Assembly (NCBI GenBank): GCA_028751875.1
Contig: CM054143.1
Location: forward strand, 66,643,103-66,707,102
DNA: 64,000 bases
Reading direction: 5' to 3'
DNA from: Rapana venosa
Taxonomy: Eukaryota; Mollusca; Gastropoda; Neogastropoda; Muricidae
Positions 45,890-58,200 of this stretch are shown piece after piece. A model generated the notes under the pieces. The model worked only from the letters and a program-made list of their open reading frames with translations, was not told the origin of the DNA and ran no database searches. Within the stretch, counting starts at the first letter, position 1, and every line of letters begins with the position of its first letter. The position numbers and the translations under genes are program-made.

Positions 45890-45990
45890 TCCCCTTGGAC
45901 TAAACAAGTCCGGGGTGCTTATCTTGCACACACGTTAACAATCCGGCGGGCCCTTTTAGAAGAGTAGGGCCCTCTGTGCTGGTGAGAACG
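45890..45990 (+). mobile_element. SINE family A, middle fragment
   Basis: caagtccggggtgcttatct...cacgttaacaatccggcggg...gtagggccctctgtgctggt matches the central part of the + strand copy at 49,530-49,620. Its 3-prime end runs straight into the C/A tract, exactly where the family's AT-rich tail would be expected. Confidence 0.6.
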
Positions 45991-46547
45991 GAGATCCAAA
46001 AAAAAAGCCAAAAAAAAAAACCCCACCCCAAAAAAAACCCAACCAAACCACCAAAACCCCCAAAAAACAACCCCCCCCAAAAAACCCCCCCACCAAACCA
46101 CCAAACCACCAACCCACCAAAAACCAACCCCCCAAAACCACCAAACACCAACCCCCCCCAAACCCACCAACCCCCCACCCCCCAAACCCCACCACACCCC
46201 CAAACCCACCAAACCCCACCTGTGCAGACTGGGTGTGTTAGCCAGCCCCCCCAAGTGGGATTGCACTACCTTAACTCGGGTAAAACCTTGCACACTAAAC
46301 ATCTCACCATTGGAACCTGGGGCCCAGCTGGGGCAACACAACACACACCACAACCCCACCAACCACCACACACACCACACCCACACACCACACCCCCCAC
46401 CCCCCAACCCCCCCCCCCCACCCCCCACCCCAAACCAAAACCCCACCCCCCACAACCCAAACCAAAAAACCCCCCACCCCCCCCCCCCCCAAAACCAACC
46501 ACCCCCCCCCAAACCCCAACACCCAAACCCCACCCCAAACCCACACC

Positions 46548-46583
<36 letters not shown>

Positions 46584-48360
46584 AACCCCCACACCCACCC
46601 CCCCAACCCCCCCAAAACCCCCCCACACCCAAACACCCCCCAAAAACACACCAAAACCACACCACACCCCACCCCCCCCCCCAAAACCCACACCCCCCCC
46701 AAACACACCCCCCCCCACAACCCCCCTCAAACCCCCCCCCCCCCCCCCCCCCCCCCACCCAAACCCCCACACCACCTCCCACCCCCCCAAACCCCCCCAC
46801 ACCCAAACCCACCCCCCCCCCAAACCCCCCCTAAACACCACCCCCCCAACACCCCACCCCCCCAAAACCCCCCCCCCCCCCCCCCCCCCCACCCCCCACC
46901 CCCCCACCACCCCCCAAAAACCCCCCCCCCCCCCAAAAAAACCCCCACCCAAAACCACACCCCCAAAACCCCCCCCCCCCCCCCACCCCCCCCACCACAC
47001 CCCCCCCAAAACCCCCACACACCCAAAACCCAACCACCCCCCACCCCACCCCCCCCCACACCCCCCCCCCACCCCCACCCCAAAACCCCCACCCCCCCCA
47101 CACCCCAAACCCCCACCCACCCCCAAAACCCCCAAAAAAACCCCCCCCCACCCCCCCCCCCCCCCCCCCCCCCACCCCCCCCCCCCCCCACACACACCAA
47201 ACACCCCAACCACCCCCACCACCCACCCCCCCCCCCCCCAAAACCCCCCACCCCCCACACACCCCCAAAAACCCACCCCCCCCACCACCCCCCACACCCC
47301 CCCCCCCCCACCCCAACCCAAAACCACCACCCCCAAAAAAAAACCCCCCCACACCCCAACAACCAACACCAAACCTCCAAAAAACCACCACCACACCCAA
47401 ACACACACACACCCAAACCCACAAACCACACAACCACCCCGCACAACACCCCAAACCACACACACAAAACCCCCAAAAACACACACACACACACTAAAAA
47501 ACGCACACACCCCCCCCAAACACAACCCAAAACCCCCAAACACACAAAACCCTAAACAACACACACACCCCCAAAAACCAAACACACACCCAAAACCACA
47601 CCACACACACACCACACCCAAACCCCCACACACCCCAAAAAACAACCCACACACACACCACACACCACACACACACACACACCCCCAAACCCACACACAC
47701 CCCCCCCCAAAACACACCCACACAAAACAAACACAACACACACCCAAAAACCCCACACACCCCAAAAACGACCAACCCCCCAAACACACACCACCACCAC
47801 ACAACCCAAACACACACACCCAAAAACAACCACACACCCCCAAAACAACACTACACCACCCCCCAACACAAAAACACACACCACACCCAAACACACCACA
47901 CACCCCCCACCCCCCCAAACACACCAAACACAACACACCCACACACACACACACCACACACACCCCCAAACACCACACACCACCCCACACACAACACCCA
48001 AAACACACACACACCCCAAAAACCCACCACACCCCCCAAACACACAACACACACCCCAAAAACACCCAACAAACACACCCAAAAAACAACACATCCAAAA
48101 CACCACACACCCAAACCACACACAAAACCACACCATAACACACACCCCCCAAACACACACACACACCCAAAAACACACACACAAGAGGCCCAAAAACACC
48201 AAAAACACAAAATCAAAAACGCACACACACACCCCCCAAACACACCACCAAAAACACACACTCAGAGGACACAAACACACAATTACACACAATTACACAC
48301 AAAACAACACACACAACAACCACACACACACAACACAACCACACACACCACACAGAGTCT
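45991..48360. repeat. 2.35-kb C/A-only tract with a small unique island
   Basis: The + strand is almost free of G and T, apart from an island at 46,218-46,345. The left part is C-rich (ccccccaaaacccc), the right part passes into (CA)n. Absence of T means absence of stop codons, so a 720-codon Pro/Thr/His frame on the + strand and Gly/Val/Cys/Trp frames on the - strand arise by composition alone. It lies in the worst-quality part of the window. I infer a (CA)n or CCA-type satellite read with many errors; its true unit and length cannot be judged. Confidence 0.8.
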
Positions 48361-48589
48361 CCCGAAGAACTTGCGGGGGAAGGAGGGGGGGGAGCTAAGG
48401 GGAACCCCCCCGGCCGCTAAAATCCTCCTTCAAAGGGCCCAGTATAGAGGCAGGCAGCAGGCAGGCAGGCGGGCAGGCGGGCAGGCAGGTTAAACCCCTC
48501 GCCCTCAGACTTCCGCACTCACCACCTGTCACTCTGACCGCGGCCATTGATCGAATAGGAAAAAACAGCCTTTTTATTATTATTATTGA
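48361..48589. other. Spacer with (GGCA)n
   Basis: Unique sequence with a ggcaggcagg-type run (48,445-48,490). No gene seen. Confidence 0.5.
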
Positions 48590-48790
48590 TTTTAATCATT
48601 TTTTTATTTTTTTTCTTTTATTTCCCCGGGGGGTAACGGGAAAAAAAACTCGTGCTTCTTTTTTTAAACATCCACCCCAATGCAGGCGGTTTTGCCCGTT
48701 TTTGTCATCCTTTCCTACAGGGACAAACAGCCACCTTCCCAAAGGCGGAACAGGTTTTATGTGGGCCAAGCGCTGTGCGTGCTCCATGAC
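48590..48790 (-). mobile_element. SINE family A, degraded partial copy
   Basis: tttaaacatccaccccaatg + caggcggttttgcccg and the following tttttgtcatcctttcctac match the antisense 3-prime half of the family. The AT-rich tail is damaged. Confidence 0.5.
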
Positions 48791-48844
48791 ATAAAGGGCG
48801 TGTGTTTTTTTTGGGTTTTTTGGTTTTGGGGTGGTTCTTATGTG

Positions 48845-49180
48845 TGTGTAGGGGTTTCATTTTTTTTATTTTCTTTTTTACGAGAGATGTGCTTTTTACA
48901 TCAGTCCCCTGTTATCGGTTTTTGTAAATTGTCATATTTCCCCCCGGACACAAGCCTACAATTACGAAAAGCGGACAGGATTTAATGTGTGCGCAAGATT
49001 TTCTGCGGCTTCGCACAGGGGCCTCGGTTTTGTCTCTCCGAAGGATTTTTGGGGGAGGGTGGAGTCTGCACGATGTTAACTCCAGGGAAAATACCCCCTT
49101 GTAGGGGAACAAACCCGGGTTTGTCAGATTGCGAGCGCAAGTTCTAACCACTAGGCACCCCTTTCCGCGCCGCTTTGGGA
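48845..49180 (-). mobile_element. SINE family A, near full length, degraded
   Basis: Antisense: 3-prime part near 48,880-48,950 (acatcagtcccctgttatcg), body (tgcgcaagattttctgcggc), tctgcacgatgttaactcca, and a tRNA-like head whose A box on the - strand is TGCCTAGTGGT at ~49,155 and B box GGTTTGTTCC. It pairs with the oppositely oriented pieces that follow. Confidence 0.75.
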
Positions 49181-49310
49181 AGAGTGGGCCATTTGGCCCG
49201 GTGGGAACCATGAAAAAATTTACAAAACTGTACCCCGGGGGACAAGATGAAAAAAGTACATGAGTGCTTTTTCCCCATTATCATCGAAAAAAAAGAAAAA
49301 AAATAGAAAA
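49181..49310 (+). mobile_element. SINE family A, 3-prime part, sense
   Basis: gtgggaaccatgaaaaaatt...acaagatgaaaaaagtacat + gagtgctttttccccattat + catcg is the sense version of the tail. It lies head-to-head against the copy at 48,845-49,180, forming an inverted pair. Confidence 0.6.
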
Positions 49311-49394
49311 CAAAACACACCACAAAACACCCACAACACACCACACACACACCCCAACACACCCCACACACACCCAAAAAGTACTGTTTTTTTT

Positions 49395-49725
49395 TTTCAG
49401 TTATGGGACGGGACACCCTAGGGGATAGACCATGCACTCCGATTTGGGGACCCCGGGTTCGAGCCCACCCAACGCCTGTTAGGGGGTTTCTCTGCCCACT
49501 TTCCTCTTCCCCCAAAGCCCTTCAGATAAAACTATAAACAAATCCGGGTGCCCATATCTTGACACGTTAAAATCTGTTCCGTTTTTTGAAAGAGAGGCCC
49601 TGTGTGGTTGGGAACGGATGACAAAATTGACAAAATTTCGTGCACAGGGCTGGATATAAACGGGGCTCGTTTTTATAATCCCAAAATAAAAGAAAGATAA
49701 AAGAAAATTAACCAATAAATAAATG
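49395..49725 (+). mobile_element. SINE family A, full length, sense
   Basis: tRNA-like head with a perfect B box (GGTTCGAGCCC at ~49,450), body with aaatccgggtgcccatatct, 3-prime part gggaacggatgacaaaattg + acaaaatttcgtgcac...ctggatataaac, and tail aaaataaaagaaagataaaa...aaataaatg. It is about 330 bp, in agreement with the 5,480-5,842 copy. Confidence 0.8.
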
Positions 49726-49774
49726 TTTAAAATGGCAAAAAGTATTTGGGGGAAAAGGGATTGGGGTTTTTTGA

Positions 49775-49905
49775 CACACACACACCACACACACCACACA
49801 CACATACACACACACACACACGCACCACATACACAAACACACAACCCCCCACCACACAAAATACCACACACACACACACCACACACACACACACAACACC
49901 AACCA
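49775..49905. repeat. (CA)n microsatellite, interrupted
   Basis: Interrupted CA repeat with occasional AT and GC insertions, in poor-quality sequence. Confidence 0.9.
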
Positions 49906-50104
49906 AAAGCAAACCCAACACAGGACACGGGTTTGGGAAAGGCCCTTGCAACATGAATGGGTGTAAAGCTTTTTCTGTTTTTTAACAAAAGTGCATAAGT
50001 AGGCAAAAAAGTTGTGCTTTTTGCATTTAGGGGTCTGTTCACTTAGTGAGTAGACAACAAAGGGAAAAGAAATCTGATGGGAGACATAATCAATCGCTTT
50101 TTTT

Positions 50105-50345
50105 AAAACGGGTTTTGCATCAACAATCAGGTATTTAAACCAAGAATGGAACTAAGAGGGGGTTTGCATAACAATCAGTATTTAAACCCAAAAAGGGGAA
50201 AAAGGGGGTTTGCATCAACAATCAGGATTTAAACCAAGAAAGGAATAAAAAGGGTTTTGGATCAACAAACAGGTTTTTTAAATCAAGAAAAGGGAAAAAA
50301 AGCGGATTATGCATCAACAATCAGGGATTTTAAAACCAAAATGGA
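50105..50345. repeat. ~55-bp tandem repeat, five degraded units
   Basis: Units contain ttgcatcaacaatcaggtat + ttaaaccaagaatggaac + taaaagggg. Homopolymer-type errors differ between units. Confidence 0.8.
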
Positions 50346-50469
50346 ACATTTTATTTTTTAAAACCCTTATCCCAAGGGTATTGAATAAGCACTCACGCTG
50401 TGTGAGATGTTTATTTTTTAAAAAAAAAATCCTTTTTTTTTTGTGTGGTGTGTGTGTGGTTTTGTGTTG

Positions 50470-50500
<31 letters not shown>

Positions 50501-50600
50501 GTGTGTTGTGTGTGTGTGTTGGGGGTGTTTTTCCAGTCCCGTTTTGGGGTTTTGTCAATTCCGCCCCCATGAAACGGGGGGATTTACCCTTGAGAAACGG
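50346..50600 (-). mobile_element. SINE family A tail with internal (TG)n
   Basis: attgaataagcactcacgct and, after a (TG)n run (50,447-50,522), ttccagtcccgttttggggt + tttgtcaattccgcccc match the antisense 3-prime part of the family, split by the TG run. Confidence 0.5.
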
Positions 50601-51000
50601 TAAAAAAAAAAGGGAAAAAAAACGGGAATTGTGAAAAAAAAGAAAGTTTCCCGGGTTAAAGTTACCTTTTGGAAGGTTTCCCTTTGTCGGGAAAAAAATG
50701 TTTTTTAAAAAAAAAACCGAAAAACCCTTTGTGCAACCCCGGGGAACAGCATCTTGGGGGGCGTTAAAAACCCCATTTAACCCCTTTTCAGATAGCCATT
50801 TCCCCGGCCGGTTAGGTTTTTTAAATTTTTAAAAAAGGGAACATTTTTTTAAATTTGGCCCTCCCCGAAGGGGGATTATGAAAAACAAAAACCCCAATAA
50901 AACCCCGCTATCCCTAAGTGTGAAAAAAATGTGCATTTTTTGAAAAATTTCCCCAATGTGAAAACCCCGAAAATTTGAATTGTTTTTTTCACAAAATTTT
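50601..51000. other. Very poor sequence at the gap edge
   Basis: Dominated by homopolymer runs. Nothing can be annotated. Confidence 0.7.
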
Positions 51001-51500
51001 NNNNNNNNNNNNNNNNNNNNNNNNNNNNNNNNNNNNNNNNNNNNNNNNNNNNNNNNNNNNNNNNNNNNNNNNNNNNNNNNNNNNNNNNNNNNNNNNNNNN
51101 NNNNNNNNNNNNNNNNNNNNNNNNNNNNNNNNNNNNNNNNNNNNNNNNNNNNNNNNNNNNNNNNNNNNNNNNNNNNNNNNNNNNNNNNNNNNNNNNNNNN
51201 NNNNNNNNNNNNNNNNNNNNNNNNNNNNNNNNNNNNNNNNNNNNNNNNNNNNNNNNNNNNNNNNNNNNNNNNNNNNNNNNNNNNNNNNNNNNNNNNNNNN
51301 NNNNNNNNNNNNNNNNNNNNNNNNNNNNNNNNNNNNNNNNNNNNNNNNNNNNNNNNNNNNNNNNNNNNNNNNNNNNNNNNNNNNNNNNNNNNNNNNNNNN
51401 NNNNNNNNNNNNNNNNNNNNNNNNNNNNNNNNNNNNNNNNNNNNNNNNNNNNNNNNNNNNNNNNNNNNNNNNNNNNNNNNNNNNNNNNNNNNNNNNNNNN
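51001..51500. other. Assembly gap (500 N)
   Basis: Exactly 500 unknown bases, which suggests a fixed-size scaffold gap rather than a measured length. Confidence 1.
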
Positions 51501-53235
51501 AGGAGAGTCTACAAGATCACAAGAAAGTATGCAACAAATTTAAGAGAGCGCTGGGGTACCAATCAGGACAGACAGGGAAACTGTTGACAACAGAGAAAGA
51601 GCAAGAAGAAAGATGGGCTGAACACTTCCAGGAAGTTCTCAACCGACCACCACCTGACGAGACAGCCGACATCCCAGAAGCTACAAAAGACTTAGACATT
51701 GATGTCAACCCCCCAACAAAGGAAGAGATAGTGGCTGCCATCAAGACCCTCAAGAACGGCAAGTCACCAGGCCAGGACAACCTTGGTGCCGAACTATTCA
51801 AGGCAGATTCTGAACTAGCAGCTGACATACTGCAACCACTGTTCACAGCTGCATGGAAGAACGAGAAAGTACCTGACGATTGGACCAAGGGAGTGATAGT
51901 CAAAATCCCCAAGAAAGGAACCCTGAGCGACTGCAACAACTGGAGGGGAATTACTCTTTTGTCTGTGCCGAGCAAGATACTGGCCAAGGTCATCATCAGA
52001 AGAATATTAGATGCTGTGGACGATGCACTGAGGAAGGAACAAGCAGGGTTCAGGGAGCAACGAGGATGTATAGACCAGATATTCACGCTCAGAAACATCA
52101 TCGAACAGTGCACAGAGTGGCAAAGACAACTGTATGTGAATTTGTGGACTTCGAAAAGGCATTTGACAGCATACACAGAGACAGCCTTTGGAGTATCCTT
52201 CGACACTATGGCATCCCATCGAAACTGGTACACCTTATCAAGAGCTTCTACGACAACTTCAGATGCTCTGTGGGCCATAGCAACATTGTTTTTGAAGTCA
52301 AGACTGGAGTAAGACAAGGATGTGTGATGTCGGCAGTTCTCTTCAATCTGGCCATTGATTGGGTGATAAGGAAGACAACAGAAGACACCCCAAGAGGGAT
52401 TCGCTGGAGCCTGTTCTCAACACTAGACGACCTCGACTTTGCGGATGACCTGGCGCTGCTGTCACACACACACCAACATATCCAGGAGAAGACCAGCAGA
52501 CTCCAAACATTCGGATAGTAAGTGGGGCTTCGTATTAGCACCAAGAAAACATAGACAATGTCGCTCAATGTGAACACATCAGCCCCTGTGAAAGTGAATG
52601 GAACTGACCTGTGCCAGACAGAAAAGTTCACATACCTTGGCAGCATCATCAAACCAGAGGGCGGCACAAAAGAAGACATCCACAACAGACTGGGCAAGAC
52701 CAGGAGAGTGTTTAGAGAGATGAACAATATCTGGAGATCAACTCAGTACAGCACCGACACCAAGCTGAAGCTATACCAGAGCTGTGTTGTATCTACGCTC
52801 CTGTACGGTTCTGAGTGCTGGAGGGTGACGGAAGCGGATCTTACCAAACTTCGATCCTTTCACACCGTATGCCTCCGAAGAATTCTCCGGATCTTTTGGC
52901 CAGAGAAGATCTCCAATGAAGACCTACTACGGAGATGTAGGCAAGAGGACATGGGAACCATCATTACCAGACGACGGTGGAAGTGGATTGGGCACATCCT
53001 CCGAAGAGACCCACAGTCAATCACAAGAACAGCATTGCACTGGACCCCAGAAGGAAGGAGAAAGAAAGGAAGACCAAAAGCAACGTGGAGGAAGACTGTA
53101 GAAAGTGAGATGAAGGCCATGCAGCACTCTTGGGGATCAGTGACTAGGTTAGCCCAGGATAGGCAGGAGTGGAAGCGCTTTGTTGCTGCCCTACACACCA
53201 CTGGGTGTAATGGTTGATGATGATGATGAATCACA
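51501..53235 (+). mobile_element. RTE-like LINE reverse transcriptase, broken
   Basis: Begins at the gap edge inside the RT: KNGKSPGQDNLGAELFK, PKKGTLSDCNNWRGITLLS, EQAGFREQRGCIDQIFTLRN. A frameshift near 52,135 separates this from FVDFEKAFDSIHRDSLW (motif A), GVRQGCVMSAVLFNL (motif B) and LDFADDLALLSH (motif C intact). Three in-frame stops follow (TAG and TAA at 52,516-52,521, TAG at ~52,549). The same frame then continues with KFTYLGSIIKPEGGTKEDI, YGSECWRVTEADL, RRWKWIGHILRRDPQSITR and GRRKKGRPKATWRKTV to a stop at 53,215-53,217. The 3-prime end is gttgatgatgatgatga, a short GAT repeat. The family differs from the 28.6-31.7 kb element in motif and C-terminal sequence. Endonuclease and 5-prime end fall in or before the gap. 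Confidence 0.85.
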
Positions 53236-53394
53236 CACACATTGGTATCTGTTTGCGTGCAAACACATACACACGCACTCACACAAAAGCAATCAACCAA
53301 TCAATCAATCGAGCAGTCCCTTGACTACTCAATGGTTAGGGTGTCCTTGGTGTGTCACCAGTCACTATAAAGAAACCATCACCAGACCCTTAAC

Positions 53395-54905
53395 ACAGCA
53401 ACCCTAAAGACACCACAGCTAAATATAGTGTCACCAGAGACACCACCACTAAAGATGCAAGCACCAGAGCCCTCCTCACTAAAGACACAAACACCAGAGC
53501 CCTCCTCACTAAAGACAAAAAACTCCAGAGACATCCTCACTAAAAACACAAACACCAGAGCGATCCCCACTAAAGACAAAAAACACCAGAGACATCATCA
53601 CTGACGACATTGTCACCAGAGACATCCTCAAACGACATTGTCACCAGAGACAATCTCACTAAAGGCACAAGCACCAGAGACATCTTCACTGACGACATTG
53701 TCACCAGAGTCATCCTCAACGATGACATTGTCACCAGAGACATCCCCACACACGACATTGTCACCAGAGACACCCTCACTGACGACATTGTCACCAGATA
53801 AGCCCTCACTGACGACATTGTCACCAGAGACATCACCACTAACGCCATTGTCACCAGAGACACCCTCACTAAAGACATGTCACCAGATAACTCACAGGCA
53901 CAAGTCACCAGAGCATCCTCACTAGACGACATGAAAACACCAGACGACAGTCCCAAAGCTAAAAGCACAAACACCAGAGAACACCCCTCGCTAAAATCTC
54001 ACAACACAACCAGAGACACCCTCACTAACGCACATTCACCAGAGACATCCTCAACTAAAGACATAAAGCACAAGACACCTTCCACTAAAAATAAAACACC
54101 AGAGACACCCCGAAAGACACACACCAGAGCCACTCCTCATAAGACAAACACCAGAGACACCCACGATACAACCCAGAGAAGAGACGACATTGTCACCAGA
54201 GCCATCTCTAATAAAGGGCACAAGCACCAGAGACACCCTCACTAAAGGCACAAACACCAGAGACACCCACAATAAAGCACAAACACCAGAGACACCCCAC
54301 TGAAGGACACAACACCAGAGACACCCCACTAAAGAAAAAACACCAGAGACACCTCACTAAAGACACAAACACCAGAGACATCCCCACTAAAAGACAAAGA
54401 CCAGAGACCATCCCCACTAAAGACACAAACACCAGAGACATCCCCCACTAAAGCCACAAACACCAGAGACATCCCCACGAAAGACACATACACCAGAGCC
54501 ATCCCCACTAAAGACACAAACACCAGAGACATCCCACCAAAGACAAAACACCAGAGACACCCCACTAAAGACAAACACCAGAGCCATCCCACTAAAGCAC
54601 ACAAACACCCATAAGCCAAACCCAAAATCCCCAAAGACACATAACACCAGAGACATCCCACGAAAGACACAAACACAGATACACCCCACTAAAGACACAA
54701 ACACCAGAGCATCCCCACTAAAGACACAAACACCAGAGACATCCTCACTAAAGACACAAACACCAGAGCCATCCCCACTAAAGACACAAACACCAGAGAC
54801 CATCCCACTAAAGACACAAACACCAAGCCATCCCCACTAAAGGACAAAACCCAAGAATCCCCACTAAAGCACTAAACACCTGACATCTCACTGAGGACAT
54901 TGTCA
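53395..54905. repeat. 30-bp minisatellite, about 50 units
   Basis: Unit caccagagacatcctcacta + aagacacaaa, with a variant ending acgacattgt that is concentrated in the left third (53,600-53,900). Units become indel-rich after ~53,880. In the clean copy of the neighbouring locus (21,559-21,620) only one or two such units are present. Confidence 0.95.
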
Positions 54906-55254
54906 CCTGAGACACCCTCCCATTGATGAAAGAAACCCTTCACTTTGATCTCTACCACTAAAACACTAAAGGATTTTTCTCTTCTGAGTCCAGCTAATGT
55001 TCAAATCATACAACAACATCCGTATCTAAATGTGTACAAGCAACACAGATCAAACTAAGTGTTAACCCATACAATCCGTCATAACGTGTACTAGCAAAAC
55101 ACAAATAATGTTAACCATAAACATCCTTTCTGTCAAGGAAAATGTTAACTCATAAACATCCCGATTATGTTACAGCACCTACAAATAAGTGTAACCTACA
55201 ACATCCCGTATTAACATGTTAAAGAAAACAACAAACTAATGTTAATTAATTTCA

Positions 55255-57030
55255 AAGTCTGAAATTGGCTCCAACTCAACAGCACCTTTCAGTCCATGAC
55301 TCCTTCCCCGTTTTACTGCCTACCCACCCATTCTTCCATCCACACTATGGATACATTATGCATTCTGAAGGAAAGTAAATCTGCCTTGACCTATACCTCT
55401 CTGTTTTCTTAAATGCTTCCACAACGTGTACCTATTATCACAAAATAGAAACTCATCTCTGTCAGAAATTGTCCATCAGCTTTTAAAACCGCAATAGTCA
55501 CACCTCCACTGAAAAAGCACGACCCCGACCCCAACTTTCTAAAGAATTTTAGACCTTCTCAAACTTACCCTTTGTCTCAAAGTACTAGAAAAATTGTTCC
55601 AAACAGCTAACATCACCTCATTCCAATGACTCCCCCCCCTTTTTAATCTGCCTACGCCCAACCACGTCTGAAACCATCCTACCAAAATTGGGATCACTTC
55701 TACTTGCTTCTGAGGGGAAAAAATCTCCCCCCTCACCTTTTTGCTTATCTGCAGCCTTCGACATTAAATCACTAAATTTCTTTTTTTCGCCCCAAAAACG
55801 TTTGGTTTTAAAGGGCACAGCCCTCCCCTGTTTACTTCATACCTCACAACCGATTCCAAAAAATTTTAAAAAACAAAACTAAATCAAACCTTAAACGGGA
55901 ATGTGGATCCCACAGGAAAAGTTCGGGGCCCTTCTCTTCAATCTCTATAGTTTCCACTCTCAAAATCAAAAAACAAAACCACCAAAAAAAAAGGGGGAAA
56001 CCAATTCTGTGCCGAATACTAAACTTAAATCAGTGATACGTTAAAAATTTTTACTTCCCTCCGACAAATTTTCCAGCTCCCTTAAAGCATCCAAAACTGA
56101 TGACTCAGAACAAGTTAAAAATTAATGCTGAAAAAACCCGAAGCCAGCTCATAGGGCCCCAAAACATAAACTTTCCTCGACGAAAACGCCAATAAAAATT
56201 TAGGCAATGCACAGTTCCTTTGGCCAATTCGTGAAGTATTGGGTGTAGTTCTGGACAACACACTCCTATGAAAAAATTCACCCCCAACCTGCCATCGCTA
56301 CTACAATTAGGGTCAAAACGCAATTTCGAAAGCATCTGTCCACTGACCAATTCCAAGCTTGTCACATCTCTCATTCTTCCGTTTAGATATGAAATTTCTT
56401 TTGGCTGGCCTACCACATCATCCATTCCCTCTCTTAACGCATAAAAAAACTTAGCTCAGGGTCCAAAGAAAAAAAAAAATCTAACCCAACACTCCTTTGT
56501 GGACCCTTTTCAGGGGCTGCCTGCTCACAGAACAAAGAAAGACCAATACCCTCTTTCAAAGTCTTCCAAATTGCACCCTCTTACTCTGTAGCTTCTTAAC
56601 CGTATACCCCATCCCGTTCCCTTCGCTCAGCCACAATATTTTGTTTGAACCCCCAAATTTCAAACAAACCACTGTTGGCCGCCTCCTTCTCTGTTTCTGG
56701 TCCACCCACCTGGAATGGCCTCCCTTTTTTCACTTCGACAAAAGCCTTCACTTGATACCTTCAAACCACCTAAAAACGCACTTTTTTCCTACCTAAATTT
56801 TCCCCCTCAAACTGTTCCTACTTTTAAACAGCACCTCACCTCCTTCATCACAACCTCTGTGTGTTGGTGTGTGTGTGTGTGGTGTGTGTGTGTGTGGTGG
56901 GGTTTGTGGTTGGAAAATTTTAAAATATTTTAAAGTAATTTGAGGAAAGGGTGCGTTGGAAGTTTTTGATGCAAGCGCTCGATTTGTTTTTTTACAAATT
57001 CAGCGCATAAAAATTTTCCATTTTTTATTA
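55255..57030 (+). mobile_element. L2-like LINE, degraded duplicate
   Basis: Counterpart of 21,894-23,802. Recognisable words include cacctccactgaaaaagcac, tctgcagccttcgacatt and tttggctggcctaccacatc. The reading frame is lost throughout. The TG tract is short (56,858-56,905). Confidence 0.8.
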
Positions 57031-57044
57031 TTATTAATTAACAT

Positions 57045-57650
57045 AGTACAAGAAACATGACAAATAAGTATTTTCTTTTTTTTGTTAGTTCTATTGTTTT
57101 TCATTTTTTTTTGGCTGTTTTTTCTGTCTATTTAGTTAGCGCTTTGTTGTTGGTACGTAGTTTTTTTTTTGTTTGATTGTTTATTGCTTTTTGGGGTTTG
57201 TTCTTTTTTTTTATCTTTTTTTGTTTTTTTTTATTCAGTTGTTTTTAGGGGTAAGGTTTTTGTGTGTATGTTGTGAGGGGGGGGGGGAGGGAACATTGGG
57301 TTTTTTTTAAAAAAAATTTTTGTCTTTTGTTTTTTTTTGGTATGTTTTTTCTTTGTTTTTTTTTGGTTATGATGGATATATTTTCAAGATTTTTAATTTT
57401 GAATTGTATGGTTTAATTTTTTCAGGGATTTTTTTTTTTTTGTTTTTTAATTCCATATAGCATATGTTTTTGTCTTTTCTTTTTTGATTTTATAGTTTTA
57501 CCATAATTAGGTTTTTTTATTCAAATTCACATATATATTATCTTTTTTCTCGCTTTTTTCCTCTTTAGATAGAGGGCTTGATAAAAAAAAGCAAATGCAC
57601 TGCAAACCCAATTACCATCTGAAAAAAAAAATTTTTGACTTTGTTTAAAC
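57045..57650 (+). mobile_element. Retroelement 3-prime UTR, degraded duplicate
   Basis: Counterpart of 23,839-24,452; the final TTTGAC repeats are reduced to roughly one. Confidence 0.7.
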
Positions 57651-58200
57651 CCTATCAACACCCATATTTAACATTGTACAACAACAAACAAACAAATTTA
57701 CATTATACAACACCCCATATTTAACATGGACAAGAAACACAGACAAACTAAGTGTTACATTATACAACATCCCATATTTAACTGTGAAAAGCAACACAAA
57801 AAAATAAGTGTTACATTTACAAAATCCCATATTTTAACAGGGGTAAAAAACAACACAACAAACTAATTTACTTTATACAAAAACCCCATTTTTTAACAGT
57901 GTACAACAACACAACAAAACTAATTTTACATTATAAACATCCCGTATTAACTGGACAAGCAACACAGACAAACAAATGTTCATTAACAACATTCCTTTTT
58001 AAAAAGTGACAAGCAACACAACAAACTAATTTACATTAACAACTTCCTATTTAACATTGTACAAGCAACGCAGACAAACAAGTGTTCCATTATACAAAAA
58101 CCCATATTTAAAAAGGGTTTTAAAAAGACAAACGAAAAGCCATGGAACCCCTACAACACCCCAATCTCCATGTGTACAAGCAACTTGGGCAAGCTGAGTG
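57651..58200. repeat. 59-bp array, degraded and shorter
   Basis: About nine degraded units, against about 18 at 24,453-25,545. The edge-type unit appears once here. Confidence 0.8.

Noticed and set aside
46400..47300. Ciliate-type telomere (CCCCAAAA repeats)
   Set aside because: No regular CCCCAAAA period; mixed run lengths in poor-quality C/A sequence.
45976..48138. 720-codon open frame rich in Pro/Thr/His, and 638-codon Gly/Val/Cys-rich frame on the other strand
   Set aside because: The + strand lacks T and G, so stop codons cannot occur on it and are rare on the other strand; composition and poor sequence quality explain both.
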